NCBI GenBank assembly: GCA_030595795.1
Contig: JAUVCH010000025.1
Coordinates: forward strand, 1 to 38,823
Origin: Gammaproteobacteria bacterium
Lineage (GTDB): Bacteria > Pseudomonadota > Gammaproteobacteria > GCA-001735895
Length of the DNA stretch: 38,823 nt
Direction of reading: 5' to 3'
The translations under genes and the position numbers were made by a program. The notes below the pieces were generated by a model. It did no database searches, had not been told where the DNA came from, and saw only the letters and a program-made list of their open reading frames with translations. The stretch's first letter is position 1. Each line of letters begins with the position of its first letter. Positions 30,664 to 38,823 of the stretch are shown one piece after another.

Positions 30664-31368
30664 ATGAAGCTAATCCGTATTTTCACTCATATCACCTGCG
30701 AGCCGCCCGGTTACCTGGCCGATTTACTGGATAGGCTCGGCTACCCATACGAGCAGGTATGTCTTTACGACGGTGTATCCGTGCCCATGGATCTGGACTC
30801 GGTTTCAGGACTGATTTTTATGGGTGGCCCGGGTAATGTTAATCAACCCACTGACTGGATGAATCAGGAAATTGAGCTGATTAAAAAGGCCTATGCCAAC
30901 GACACACCTGTCCTTGGCGTTTGTCTGGGCGCACAATTAATGAGTAAGGCGCTCGGTGGTGACGTGCATTCTGGGCATTCGGTTGAAGTCGGCTGGCACG
31001 AAGTCGAACTATTACCCGCCGCGAGTAGTAGCCCTTATTTTTCAGCTGCCGCGGAGAAGTTTCTGGCTTTCCAGTGGCATGCACATGTATTTACGCCACC
31101 GTCATTCGCCGAACCATTGGCAGTTAGCGACTGCACCGAGTGTCAGGCCTACGTCTATAAAAACAGCCTCGCCGTGCAATTCCATCTGGAAATGACCGAG
31201 GAGATTATTCGCGATTTGATTCAGCGATACGGTAGTGATCTGGAGGGGAATTCTAGCTGCGTTCAAAACAGCAAGCAGATTCTCGAAGATATCAGTATAA
31301 AATCAAGGCAGGTGAATGCTATGGCCGATGTAATTTTTACGCCCTGGTTTCGAGCTCTTTACGAATAA
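30664..31368 (+). CDS. Class I glutamine amidotransferase-like protein
   Basis: The 234-residue protein has the GATase-1 fold with the nucleophile Cys87 in LGVCLGAQ and the His174/Glu176 pair in QFHLEM, plus FMGGPGNVN. The full triad suggests an active glutamine or gamma-glutamyl hydrolase. No partner synthetase is adjacent, so the substrate is unknown; stand-alone GMP-synthase-like amidotransferases are a common annotation. The ATG has only a close AAGG upstream. Confidence 0.85.
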   Translation: MKLIRIFTHITCEPPGYLADLLDRLGYPYEQVCLYDGVSVPMDLDSVSGLIFMGGPGNVNQPTDWMNQEIELIKKAYANDTPVLGVCLGAQLMSKALGGDVHSGHSVEVGWHEVELLPAASSSPYFSAAAEKFLAFQWHAHVFTPPSFAEPLAVSDCTECQAYVYKNSLAVQFHLEMTEEIIRDLIQRYGSDLEGNSSCVQNSKQILEDISIKSRQVNAMADVIFTPWFRALYE

Positions 31369-31424
31369 AATAATTACCAAACATTCTATTACATTGTATC
31401 CTGCTGGCTTCATGGAGATGAAAC

Positions 31425-32171
31425 TTGAAGCTAAAAACAAAAAATCAGATTATCGAAATTCTTAATCGCTGCGTCGAAGGTTCTTTGCGTCGCGTCGAAA
31501 AGGATAAAACTCACCGGCCATTTCACGAGGCCTTGCTAACCAGAAAACTGGTCGCCGCTTCTGCATTCGAACGTTCGTTTTCAACCTCCTTTGGTCAGGG
31601 GCCAATCGAAGAGATTTCAAAAATACTCGCTCTTGATAGTGGAGCCGAATGCGAGAGGCAATATGAAATACAGGTCAATGTAAATAAAGGCGCTATCGAT
31701 GAAATCGGTAAGATATTGGTAGCACTTAGGAGTGGGGAAGCCAAACCCAACTGGACTAGAGAATTATCGAAAATCCAGGCGCATAAAAAAGGTGACCACG
31801 TAGTTCAAAAAGTCATTTCGGATCTCTGGATAAAAAGAGGAAATGAACAATCGTTTATATCCATAAAAACAGTTAAACCCAATCTAGATCAAACCGAGAT
31901 CGTTAAAAAAACTATGCTCTTGTTAAAAGGTCACGATAGTGAATTTAAAACCTATCTTGGGCTTTACTACAATCCCGGAGGCGATAACAGGCAGGATTAT
32001 AACTGGACTATGCCGAATAAAATATTTGACATGCTAAATGACGAATGCGTACTAATCGGATCAGATTACTGGGCGACTGTTGCCGGAGAAAATATCTATG
32101 ACGAATTACTCGAAATATTTAAATCGGTTGGTAACGAAACACGAAAAAAACTAGAGCGCATTGGGCAGTAA
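31425..32171 (+). CDS. Type II restriction endonuclease, TdeIII family
   Basis: The 248-residue protein resembles TdeIII-type restriction enzymes, whose characterised members cut GGNCC: FHEALLTRKLVAASAFERSF, SFSTSFGQGPIEEISKILAL, and a catalytic-type segment FISIKTVKPNLDQTEIVKK. The start appears to be TTG at 31425 with GGAG 7 nt upstream; an ATG at 31418 is in a frame that soon stops. A weak start may keep nuclease levels low. It is convergent with a cytosine-5 methyltransferase, the gene ends only 7 nt apart, forming a compact restriction-modification unit. Confidence 0.75.
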   Translation: MKLKTKNQIIEILNRCVEGSLRRVEKDKTHRPFHEALLTRKLVAASAFERSFSTSFGQGPIEEISKILALDSGAECERQYEIQVNVNKGAIDEIGKILVALRSGEAKPNWTRELSKIQAHKKGDHVVQKVISDLWIKRGNEQSFISIKTVKPNLDQTEIVKKTMLLLKGHDSEFKTYLGLYYNPGGDNRQDYNWTMPNKIFDMLNDECVLIGSDYWATVAGENIYDELLEIFKSVGNETRKKLERIGQ

Positions 32172-32178
32172 AGCTTCG

Positions 32179-33600
32179 TCACAGTAAACAGGATTGAGTT
32201 TTGTTATCGGCTTCGTACCTTTTTCTAAAATCCATCTCCCAATTTAGTTGATCAGTGTTTCGATAACGAGAATATTTGAAGCCGGGATATTGGGCGGGAA
32301 TATCATTCTTCAATAACTTTTTAATTAAGTTGCCTACCGCAAAACCGAGGCTGGCTGGAACAGCATTCCCTACCTGTTTGTATTGCTGTATAAGTGGACC
32401 AGCTAAAACCCAAGAATCAGGAAACTCCTGGATTCGTTTATATTCTTCTATCGATAAAGGCCTGTCCTCTTCGGGATGTGCCAAATCGGTGGCAGGCATT
32501 GCCGGATGCGTGACTAGTGTTGGTGATGGCTTTTCCCAGGCCAGCCTGCGCAGAAAACCGGTTTTCCCACCACCGGCATAATAGGATTTCCCCATAGCTT
32601 CTTTTTGAAGCTCTAGCGGTAATGACCTCCAGTTCTGACCCGCTTTTAACATGCGATAGTAATATAATCTTTTTTCAGGGAAGTTCAGGTGATGATGTTC
32701 CTCGATTCCTGACACCGCCTTTTTGAAACTTTTCCATTGTGGCAAGCCAAACTGTTTATTATTGGAATGAGTAGGCACTAGATGCGGGGGGGTATCGCCA
32801 TCTCTGGAGCATACAATTATAACTCGCTCCCGTACCTGCGGACTGCCAAAATTAGCAGAGCTGTATAAATTGAAAGAGTACGAATAATTCGAATTTTTTA
32901 ATCTGCTCAAAATAAAATTCATTGCGCCACCTTTTAACTCATCCATTTTAAGTTCAGGGAACTCTGCGCCTCTCTTATTATGTGGCCTATGAAGCAAAGG
33001 GCATGAGAGCAAACCCCTGACGTTTTCTATCACGATAAATTTAGGCTGAAGCTCAATCGCAAGATCAATAAAATTGACAAATACATTGCCACGATCATCG
33101 GCAAAAGCTTTTCTTTTACCTGCCGTACTAAAAGCCTGACAGGGTGGGCCACCCATAATTAAATCAATGTCATCACTTTGATCTAACCCGGCATTTGCTC
33201 TGATATCGGCTGCTGTGTAATGACTAATATCCCCTAACAAAGCAACTTCTGGTTTATTCAGAGCGATAGTTTGCCGGCAATATTTATCAACTTCACAGGC
33301 CAACCGAATATCAAACCCTGATTTTTCTATACCTAAATCCAGGCCCATCGCACCTGAGAAGAAGCTCAACGCAATTGGCTTATTTAATGGTTTGACTCCT
33401 GGAGTTTTGTATACAGGGTGATCTTCTGCAATTGTATGAGAAAACTGTATTCCGAAACGTTTTACACTCGCTTCTTGAATGATCCATGCCTTGCCAATTT
33501 TTTCTGATTCCAGCTCACCAGAACGACATAGAGTTCTCACCCTTTGCTCGCTCAAGTTTAATACTTTCGCCGTGTCTGCAATGGATAATTGGGTACTCAA
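32179..33600 (-). CDS. DNA cytosine-5 methyltransferase with N-terminal helix-turn-helix
   Basis: The 473-residue protein has an excisionase/MerR-like helix-turn-helix in residues about 1-50 (LSIADTAKVLNLSEQRVRTL). The catalytic domain runs from about 76: motif I LSFFSGAMGLDLGIEKSG, motif IV GGPPCQAFSTAGKR with Cys154, motif VI ENVRG, motif VIII QVRERV, motif X GNAVP. It should protect the host from the convergent endonuclease. The N-terminal domain could let the methyltransferase repress its own promoter, as known for some type II methyltransferases of SsoII/Ecl18kI type. Recognition sequence is not readable. Confidence 0.92.
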   Translation of the reverse strand: MSTQLSIADTAKVLNLSEQRVRTLCRSGELESEKIGKAWIIQEASVKRFGIQFSHTIAEDHPVYKTPGVKPLNKPIALSFFSGAMGLDLGIEKSGFDIRLACEVDKYCRQTIALNKPEVALLGDISHYTAADIRANAGLDQSDDIDLIMGGPPCQAFSTAGKRKAFADDRGNVFVNFIDLAIELQPKFIVIENVRGLLSCPLLHRPHNKRGAEFPELKMDELKGGAMNFILSRLKNSNYSYSFNLYSSANFGSPQVRERVIIVCSRDGDTPPHLVPTHSNNKQFGLPQWKSFKKAVSGIEEHHHLNFPEKRLYYYRMLKAGQNWRSLPLELQKEAMGKSYYAGGGKTGFLRRLAWEKPSPTLVTHPAMPATDLAHPEEDRPLSIEEYKRIQEFPDSWVLAGPLIQQYKQVGNAVPASLGFAVGNLIKKLLKNDIPAQYPGFKYSRYRNTDQLNWEMDFRKRYEADNKTQSCLL

Positions 33601-33679
33601 TTTAAGTTTCCCTTTCGAAACTGTAGATAAGTACCTATTCTATGAATACAATTCTTCGAGTCAACCAGTTAAGATGGGC

Positions 33680-34887
33680 CTAAGCATCAACATATTTGCC
33701 AAATTTCTTATAAAAATGCCGCAACCAGAAAGGCGTGAACAGGGTCGTGTAAGCGATCACCATAACCAGAGTGGCATAGATTTCGTTGCTTAGTAAATTA
33801 GTCGTCCGGCCTAGTTCAGCAAAAATCAATCCAACTTCACCTCTGGGTACCATCGCCATGCCGGTGGCCACGCGTCGGGCAATATTTTCTCGAATGAATA
33901 TCGCTCCACCCATCTTGCTGACTACAGCCAGGGCAGTTAGAGATATCGAAAAATACCAGAAAAACTGCGAACCCCAGTCGATTTGACTCAAATCGAGCGA
34001 CAAGCCAACCATCACGAAAAACATCGGCGTGAATAACTGGATGATGGGTTTCATCTGTTCGTGAATGTGATCGGAAAATTCAGGATCGGCGCGTAGCGAC
34101 ACACCGAAGGGTAAGAAAAATCGTTGCGATAAGGCGAGTCCAGTGGCGAATCCTCCGAGTAATACGGGGACACCAATAGAATGCGATAACCAGGCCAAAA
34201 ACAATACCAGCGAGACGATGGTGGTCGGTACGATACCGGGGATTTTACTCATTGACTCGAATTTTCGAATGAGGAAACTAATGGACTTGGCCACCGTCGG
34301 CGCCACCATAAAAAACACCATCATAAACAGTAGGATTCTCGCTGCACCACCTAGATTGATCTGGCCATTTTGAGAAAAATCGAATAACACGGCGAGCAGT
34401 AAAACACCCATAATGTCGTCGAGTACCACTGCACCCAGCACTATTTTCCCTTCCGGGCTATTGCCTCGACCGATATCACTGAGAGAGCGCATAGTAATGC
34501 CAATACTGGTAGCGGTCATCGTACCCGCGATTAACAGCGACACCAGCTGCGGCAACGAAAACACATAGTAACTAAGCGCAAAGCAACTCAGAAAGGGCAG
34601 TAGAAAACCACCCAACGCGACCACCACCGACTTATGCCCCGCCTTAATCAAATCGCCAACATGGGTTTCCAGACCGATTTGAAAAAGCAGCATAATAATG
34701 CCGATTTCCGCCAGCACCTGAATCATCCCAGTAGGCTGAATTAGGTCAAAACAGTTGGCCCTAGAATGACTCCAGCAACAATTTCGCCGATCACCGACGG
34801 CACACCAAAGTAAGCAACTATCTCGCCAAAGAATCGGGCGACAATGAGGATGATCGCGATGTGTAAGATAACGGTGGAAGTATCCAT
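33680..34887 (-). pseudogene. Cation/proton antiporter (CPA2-like), frameshifted
   Basis: The first 48 codons from the ATG at 34887 (ILIVARFFGEIVAYFGVPSV, IGEIVAGVILGP) read into a TAA at 34741-34743. The next frame continues LIQPTGMIQVLAEIGIIMLL and then a complete transporter (VVLDDIMGVLLLAV, GGFATGLALSQ, MVPRGEVGLIF). Together they give a normal antiporter start and body with one missing nucleotide near 34745. Read alone, the frame from the ATG at 34726 lacks the first helices. Either the gene is recently inactivated or this is a sequencing error. Confidence 0.85.
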
Positions 34888-35016
34888 TACCCTAACATTC
34901 TACACGCCTCGATCTAAGCGGGCACCAGATGGTTATAACTAATAGCATCGAACAGCATCAGTAACAGGCGCAGAAGGTGGTGCACCAGGCCTGGAGTAAA
35001 CCACAGCTCTTTTTCC

Positions 35017-35841
35017 TCAGCTACTACTGTTTTTTCCCTTCTGTAATCGTTTTAACAGCCCCAAAGTTGCTGTCTGCAATCGTTTGATAGATTTGGCCAA
35101 ATTCTCTATTTCGATACTACCCTTAACTTCGTCTACATTACCCATTTTCCCCTTGCTAATTCCTTCGGCTATTTTCGTCAGCTGCTTTAAGGGTTTAACA
35201 ATACTAGCTGGTACCATAAAAGACATAAACAATGCCAGTAATACGCTGATCGCTGAAATAATCCCAAAAATAAATGCAGAAGTATTCTGGTATTTCTTAA
35301 TAAGCTCCGCTTTATCGGCAGCGATTTTATAATGTTCATGAATTGACTGGGCTGTACCCGAAAGTACTACCCTGAACCTGTTTTTGTAATCCTGAATAGC
35401 TTTATTCGCATCCTGTACATCACTGATTTCCTGTCTAATGACTCGTTGATTGAGTGCCTCGAATCCATCTCCGTAATAATTGATTGCTTCTTCCCAATCA
35501 GATAGTACTTTTAGACCGTCTTTTTTATTGCTCCATGTATATATCGTCTTCAACCGGGACGTATACAGATTAATTTCTGCCCTGGCCTCAGAAAATTCAC
35601 CCGCATATTTTTCGCGTTTTCCAGGGTTATTTACATAAATGAAATACTCCTTTTCATAGCGTCGAATTTTCTGAGCCGCAGTCGATAACCCGGATAACTG
35701 GGTGCTGATCTCGTGTTCTAGCACAATTTCTCGAATCAGTTCATTTTCCTTTATTGAAAAATAATACCTGACTGAAAACATTGCTACTATCATCAATGCT
35801 AAAAATAAAAAAGAGAAAAACAGCTTGGAGCGAATAGACAT
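35017..35841 (-). CDS. Membrane sensor with HAMP domain but no output domain
   Basis: The 274-residue protein has a signal-anchor helix (SKLFFSFLFLALMIVAMFSV) and a periplasmic helical sensor of about 150 residues (QKIRRYEKEYFIYVNNPGKR). A second membrane helix (FIFGIISAISVLLALFMSFM) and a HAMP domain (IVKPLKQLTKIAEGISKGKM, IENLAKSIKRLQTA) follow. The protein stops about 20 residues after HAMP, with no methyl-accepting, kinase or cyclase module. The 82-residue protein encoded just upstream (32-nt gap) is its likely partner. Confidence 0.8.
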   Translation of the reverse strand: MSIRSKLFFSFLFLALMIVAMFSVRYYFSIKENELIREIVLEHEISTQLSGLSTAAQKIRRYEKEYFIYVNNPGKREKYAGEFSEARAEINLYTSRLKTIYTWSNKKDGLKVLSDWEEAINYYGDGFEALNQRVIRQEISDVQDANKAIQDYKNRFRVVLSGTAQSIHEHYKIAADKAELIKKYQNTSAFIFGIISAISVLLALFMSFMVPASIVKPLKQLTKIAEGISKGKMGNVDEVKGSIEIENLAKSIKRLQTATLGLLKRLQKGKNSSS

Positions 35842-35873
35842 AATTATAATTCCAGCGTTAATTATCGAAAAAT

Positions 35874-36122
35874 TTATCTTTTAGAACGAGCGTGCATAAT
35901 CAATTGGCCTACACTCCGGATGATTAACTGTCGGTTGCTCAAGTCGGCAGGCAGCTTCTGCGCAAGAACCCGAACAAACTTACCCGCCAGATGAGGTGAA
36001 AGCCCTGATTCGCTGACCCCCAGGTCGGTAAGCACTTCATCGAAAATCACTTCAGCCAGGATTCCCACTTCATCCGAGAGAATATCTATGACTTGCATTC
36101 GAAGGCTCTGATTAGAATTCAT
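35874..36122 (-). CDS. Small helical protein, 82 residues
   Basis: I do not recognise this protein with confidence. It is predicted to be all helical (VIDILSDEVGILAEVIFDEV, LSPHLAGKFVRVLAQKLPAD), with hydrophobic positions spaced like a small bundle and no membrane segment. It precedes the HAMP-only sensor gene by 32 nt on the same strand. A cytoplasmic partner that carries the missing output of the sensor is one possibility. Confidence 0.6.
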   Translation of the reverse strand: MNSNQSLRMQVIDILSDEVGILAEVIFDEVLTDLGVSESGLSPHLAGKFVRVLAQKLPADLSNRQLIIRSVGQLIMHARSKR

Positions 36123-36388
36123 CGATTTAATAGTGCCTTTGAAATAATTCGAGCATTTGACAGGTAGTAAGGCAGATAGCCTGATGGTAAGGGTGCAGGC
36201 AAAACAATAAACTGCTCTTCATATTACGGACTCAAAACCAGTTCATCCTTCATAGACTTTAAACTTAGCAAATTAACTACATAGTAACCGACTATCATAC
36301 ATGCCGGTTAATTTTACTCTAGTATAGTTTAATGTCAGATATTTACTTTTTTTCTGTCGAGAACAAAAATACAAATAACTAGTCTTAA
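36123..36388. other. 266-bp spacer, no gene seen
   Basis: This is an A/T-rich stretch between two minus-strand genes. It should hold the terminator of the flavoprotein gene and the promoter of the sensor pair, but no clear hairpin with T-run or consensus promoter was found. Confidence 0.4.
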
Positions 36389-37501
36389 TCATACGAAACG
36401 TAGTGGTGCCAAAGCATCGACCAACCGATCTTCTTTTAATGAGAGAGTTTCCCTGTTAATTATTCTGGCGACCAGTTGCGACATTGCCGGAGCCGTCTGA
36501 AAACCATAGCCACCCTGCCCGGCTAGCCAGAAAAAACCCTCGGCGTTAACGTCCCAACCGACGACTGGCACCTTATCTTTGGCAAATGTTCTTAATCCAG
36601 CCCAATTGTGTTCGACGCGGTTCACCGGCATGGTCACCGCGCGTTCATAGCGATCGATACCTTCGATGATGGTCATGTCTTCGGCGTATGCATCGTGCGG
36701 TTCGACCGGGTCTTCGTCGGCAGGCGACACCATCAATTTACCACTCATCGGCTTGGCATACCAGGTTTTAGCTACGGAGCCAAATAGTGGCCAGTGATTG
36801 ACATCATAATCGCCGGGCGGTGGAATCAATGCCGCCGAACGCCGACAGGGCTGCAGCCCGACTGTCTTAACACCTGCCAGAGAGGCCACCTGGTCGGCCC
36901 AGGCACCCGCCGCATTGATGACAATCGGTGCCTGAAATCTCTGCTGTTTCGTTTTCACAGTCCAGGTTTCTGCCTCATGGCGAATCGAAGTAACCGCCTG
37001 ACCAGTAACTATTTGCCCGCCCTGTGACCGGCAAAGTTTAATCCAGCTCTGTAACAATAAATCGGTATCGATATCACGAGCCGATTTTTCAATCGATGCT
37101 CGGCGCACTGTCTTAGGATTCAAAATCGGTACCAGATCGATTGCCTCGCTAAGCGAGATTTCCTCCGGTTCAGTATTTTCGGCCAGGTGCGTGGTCATCG
37201 TGTCTTCCTCACCTTCGCAGGCGACTAACATTTCGCCGCGCTCATGCAAAAACGACTGCCCATTAGAATGATCGTTAGCGGTCGTCAAATAAGTTTCACT
37301 ATCCGTAGTGAGCTGACTAATTTCTGGCCCGCCATAGCTGGGAATATAAATCGCCGCAGAACGCCCCGTAGCGTGATACCCACACTGGGACTCTGCTTCG
37401 AGCACCACCACTGAACTATGTTCAGACAGCATCGCTGCGGCACCTATACCTGCTATTCCGCCACCAATTACGATGACATCTACCTGTGTTAAATGATTCA
37501 A
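36389..37501 (-). CDS. FAD-dependent D-amino-acid dehydrogenase-like protein (DauA-like)
   Basis: The 370-residue DAO-family flavoprotein has the FAD motif VIVIGGGIAGIGAAAML, then GYHATGRSAAIYIPSYGGPE, RDIDTDLLLQSW, INAAGAWADQVA, GLQPCRRSAALIPPPG, and WAGLRTFAKDKVPVVG with FWLAGQGGYGFQTAPA. These segments closely resemble Pseudomonas D-arginine dehydrogenase DauA, so oxidation of D-arginine or other D-amino acids is likely. The start appears to be TTG at 37501 with AGGG 6-7 nt upstream; no ATG is available before the FAD motif. Confidence 0.88.
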   Translation of the reverse strand: MNHLTQVDVIVIGGGIAGIGAAAMLSEHSSVVVLEAESQCGYHATGRSAAIYIPSYGGPEISQLTTDSETYLTTANDHSNGQSFLHERGEMLVACEGEEDTMTTHLAENTEPEEISLSEAIDLVPILNPKTVRRASIEKSARDIDTDLLLQSWIKLCRSQGGQIVTGQAVTSIRHEAETWTVKTKQQRFQAPIVINAAGAWADQVASLAGVKTVGLQPCRRSAALIPPPGDYDVNHWPLFGSVAKTWYAKPMSGKLMVSPADEDPVEPHDAYAEDMTIIEGIDRYERAVTMPVNRVEHNWAGLRTFAKDKVPVVGWDVNAEGFFWLAGQGGYGFQTAPAMSQLVARIINRETLSLKEDRLVDALAPLRFV

Positions 37502-37621
37502 TTTACACCCTGTAAAGCCCGACTATTTTTAATATTCCTACTCTATCTTAACGACGATTAAACTGGCAATTGATATCGAAACAATATTGGCAAATAATGC
37601 GATAGATCAATATAATGACCT

Positions 37622-38242
37622 ATGCTCAAATACTCTCTTAATTTCTTTATTGGAGTCCTGCTCACACTGAATTCGGCTTCTGTCCTGGCTCATAGCTTCA
37701 ATCTTGGCCTGATAATCCCATTGACAGGCTCACAAACCCAGGCTGGTCAACAGATACTAGATGGATTTCTGCTGGCAACAACCGAAGAAGATTCACACCC
37801 TGATGAAACCTCGGATGGACATCTTGGTGGTCTGGATTCGCATGTTCTCAAAGTCGATAGTGGGACTGACTCATCGACCTTGATTAAAAGTCTGCAAGCA
37901 TTAATGCGAAAGCGCGAGCCAATATTCATCACCGGATTGTTTATCAACGATACCGATCAGTTAATTTCAAAATCGCTTGAACAGAGAAATACTGTTTTGT
38001 TCGACCCTCAGGAAAGTTCAATGTGGCAAAATAAGTCGAGTTCGTTGAAGTCTATGGATGGCGGTTCTTTTTCGGTCAAGTTTCAAAACCGCTACGGTTA
38101 TTCGCCCACAGCCGATGCTATGCGGGGCTATATTGCGGCTCGGTTGATTGCGGCGACCGTACGGTCTCTGGCTGAAGAGGATTTGGATAAGAAGGCAGAA
38201 TTAACGGGAGCATACAAGCAAATTGAAGTATCACTAAAATAA
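37622..38242 (+). CDS. Half-size periplasmic binding protein-like
   Basis: The 206-residue protein has a signal peptide (LNFFIGVLLTLNSASVLAHS). It then shows the start of a type I periplasmic binding fold (FNLGLIIPLTGSQTQAGQQI, DGFLLATTEE), resembling branched-chain amino-acid receptors. It joins directly to segments that normally lie near the C-terminal part (KFQNRYGYSPTADAMRGYIA). Full receptors have about 370 residues, so the central part is absent. No transporter genes adjoin. It could be a ligand-sensing remnant or a short-form family. The gene end overlaps the convergent TPR gene by 9 nt. Confidence 0.65.
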   Translation: MLKYSLNFFIGVLLTLNSASVLAHSFNLGLIIPLTGSQTQAGQQILDGFLLATTEEDSHPDETSDGHLGGLDSHVLKVDSGTDSSTLIKSLQALMRKREPIFITGLFINDTDQLISKSLEQRNTVLFDPQESSMWQNKSSSLKSMDGGSFSVKFQNRYGYSPTADAMRGYIAARLIAATVRSLAEEDLDKKAELTGAYKQIEVSLK

Positions 38243-38823
38243 ATTAAATCGTTCCAGGTTAGCCTGGAATTGATCTCGCAGAATTTTATCCTGAGAACAC
38301 ATACGTACCAGGCCTCTACCAGATGCCGATTTGTCGAGCCCTCTGATTTCGTTCGCCAGCGCCTCGGCCGCGACATCGTCATCAAGTTCCATCATTGCAT
38401 TGATCAGATAAAACCGACACAGTGGTGAATCGGGTTCGACGTCAATTCCCCGTTGAAACCAGTCAATCGCTGCGTCGAGATTCCCCAAACGCAGTTCAAT
38501 CTGGCCACCATCCAGGTAATACCAGTTGGGTAGAACCGGACAAAGTTTCAGCTTATTCTGGTTGTGCAGTTGAGCGCGCTCATAGTCACCGACAAAGATC
38601 AGTGTAATAGCCATCAACGCCTGAATTTCGGCATTTCCTGGCTCAAGATTAACCGCTTTGCTACAGGCTTTTAGCGCCTTATCTGCTTCATGATTCATCA
38701 GATGTATCATACCTGCCTGACTCCAGGCCTCGGCATATTCTGGAACAAGAGCAAGTGCCTGTTGATTCGCCTTTTCTGCTTCGGCTAAAGATTCCTCAAA
38801 TGATTCGCACCAACCGCTAAAAG
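38234..38823 (-). CDS. TPR-repeat protein, C-terminal part (cut by window edge)
   Basis: The frame is open from the window edge to the stop at 38234, giving 195 visible codons. Several tetratricopeptide repeats are present: EKANQQALALVPEYAEAWSQ, KALKACSKAVNLEPGNAEIQ and LDAAIDWFQRGIDVEPDSPL. The linker LCPVLPNWYYLDGGQIELRL is typical of the C-terminal TPR domains of bacterial adenylate-cyclase-like and winged-helix TPR proteins, so the missing N-terminal part may be such a domain. An internal ATG at 38710 is not the start. Confidence 0.8.
   Translation of the reverse strand, partial: FSGWCESFEESLAEAEKANQQALALVPEYAEAWSQAGMIHLMNHEADKALKACSKAVNLEPGNAEIQALMAITLIFVGDYERAQLHNQNKLKLCPVLPNWYYLDGGQIELRLGNLDAAIDWFQRGIDVEPDSPLCRFYLINAMMELDDDVAAEALANEIRGLDKSASGRGLVRMCSQDKILRDQFQANLERFNLF

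Noticed and set aside
34737..34746. Programmed frameshift in the antiporter gene
   Set aside because: No slippery heptamer or following structure was seen, and antiporters of this family are not known to use frameshifting.

Overview
The window reads as chromosome of a gammaproteobacterium of moderate G+C, probably marine or otherwise salt-adapted. The grounds are: a tRNA-Tyr/Gly/Thr-tuf unit beside a second EF-G of the gammaproteobacterial EF-G2 type, a YaeQ protein, a YefM/YoeB pair, an NhaD sodium/proton antiporter, and a class III (PhaC+PhaE) polyhydroxyalkanoate synthase as in Allochromatium-type purple and colourless sulfur bacteria. Species cannot be fixed from the sequence alone.

Layout. 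1-3.1 kb (minus): 5' part of tuf, three tRNAs with a clear promoter, and fusA2. 3.2-8.0 kb (minus): enoyl-CoA hydratase, a large DmdC-like acyl-CoA dehydrogenase, nitroreductase, YaeQ and a TerB-like protein; nhaD is divergent. 9.4-11.8 kb: a cobalamin riboswitch ahead of a BtuB-like TonB-dependent receptor. 11.8-12.4 kb: YoeB/YefM toxin-antitoxin with TGTACA operator sites. 12.4-15.0 kb: phasin, phaA and phaB1 behind a PhaR-type promoter. 15.0-18.7 kb: hotdog thioesterase, a secreted two-domain hydrolase-like protein whose two active sites both look degenerate, a small orphan protein and a lipoprotein. 18.7-21.0 kb: an IS110/IS1111-type element that can be placed exactly inside a REP palindrome, a broken REP-associated transposase, a DUF6164 protein, and a solo copy of the insertion sequence left end. 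21.1-24.8 kb: phaE-phaC (minus), divergent phaR and a second phaB. 24.8-30.6 kb: AhpD-like protein, mmsA with an IclR regulator, nitronate monooxygenase, Crp/Fnr regulator, DUF523 and DUF2892. 30.7-33.6 kb: amidotransferase and a TdeIII-type restriction-modification pair. 33.7-38.8 kb: a frameshifted cation/proton antiporter, a HAMP-only membrane sensor with a small helical partner, a D-amino-acid dehydrogenase-like flavoprotein, a half-size periplasmic binding protein and the end of a TPR protein.

How it works together. PhaA condenses two acetyl-CoA, PhaB1/PhaB2 reduce acetoacetyl-CoA, PhaC/PhaE polymerise 3-hydroxybutyryl-CoA, and the phasin coats the granule. PhaR probably binds matching TTGTGCAGTGCAACA-like boxes found at the phasin, phaEC/phaR and phaB2 promoters, so the two halves of the PHA locus, now separated by accessory DNA and an insertion sequence, look like one regulon. 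No such box was found at phaA-phaB1, which sits directly behind a strong terminator and may depend on read-through from the phasin promoter.

The strongest items for follow-up are the IS1111-type element with a candidate bridge RNA that contains the target sequence, and the secreted double pseudo-enzyme at 15.6-17.4 kb.
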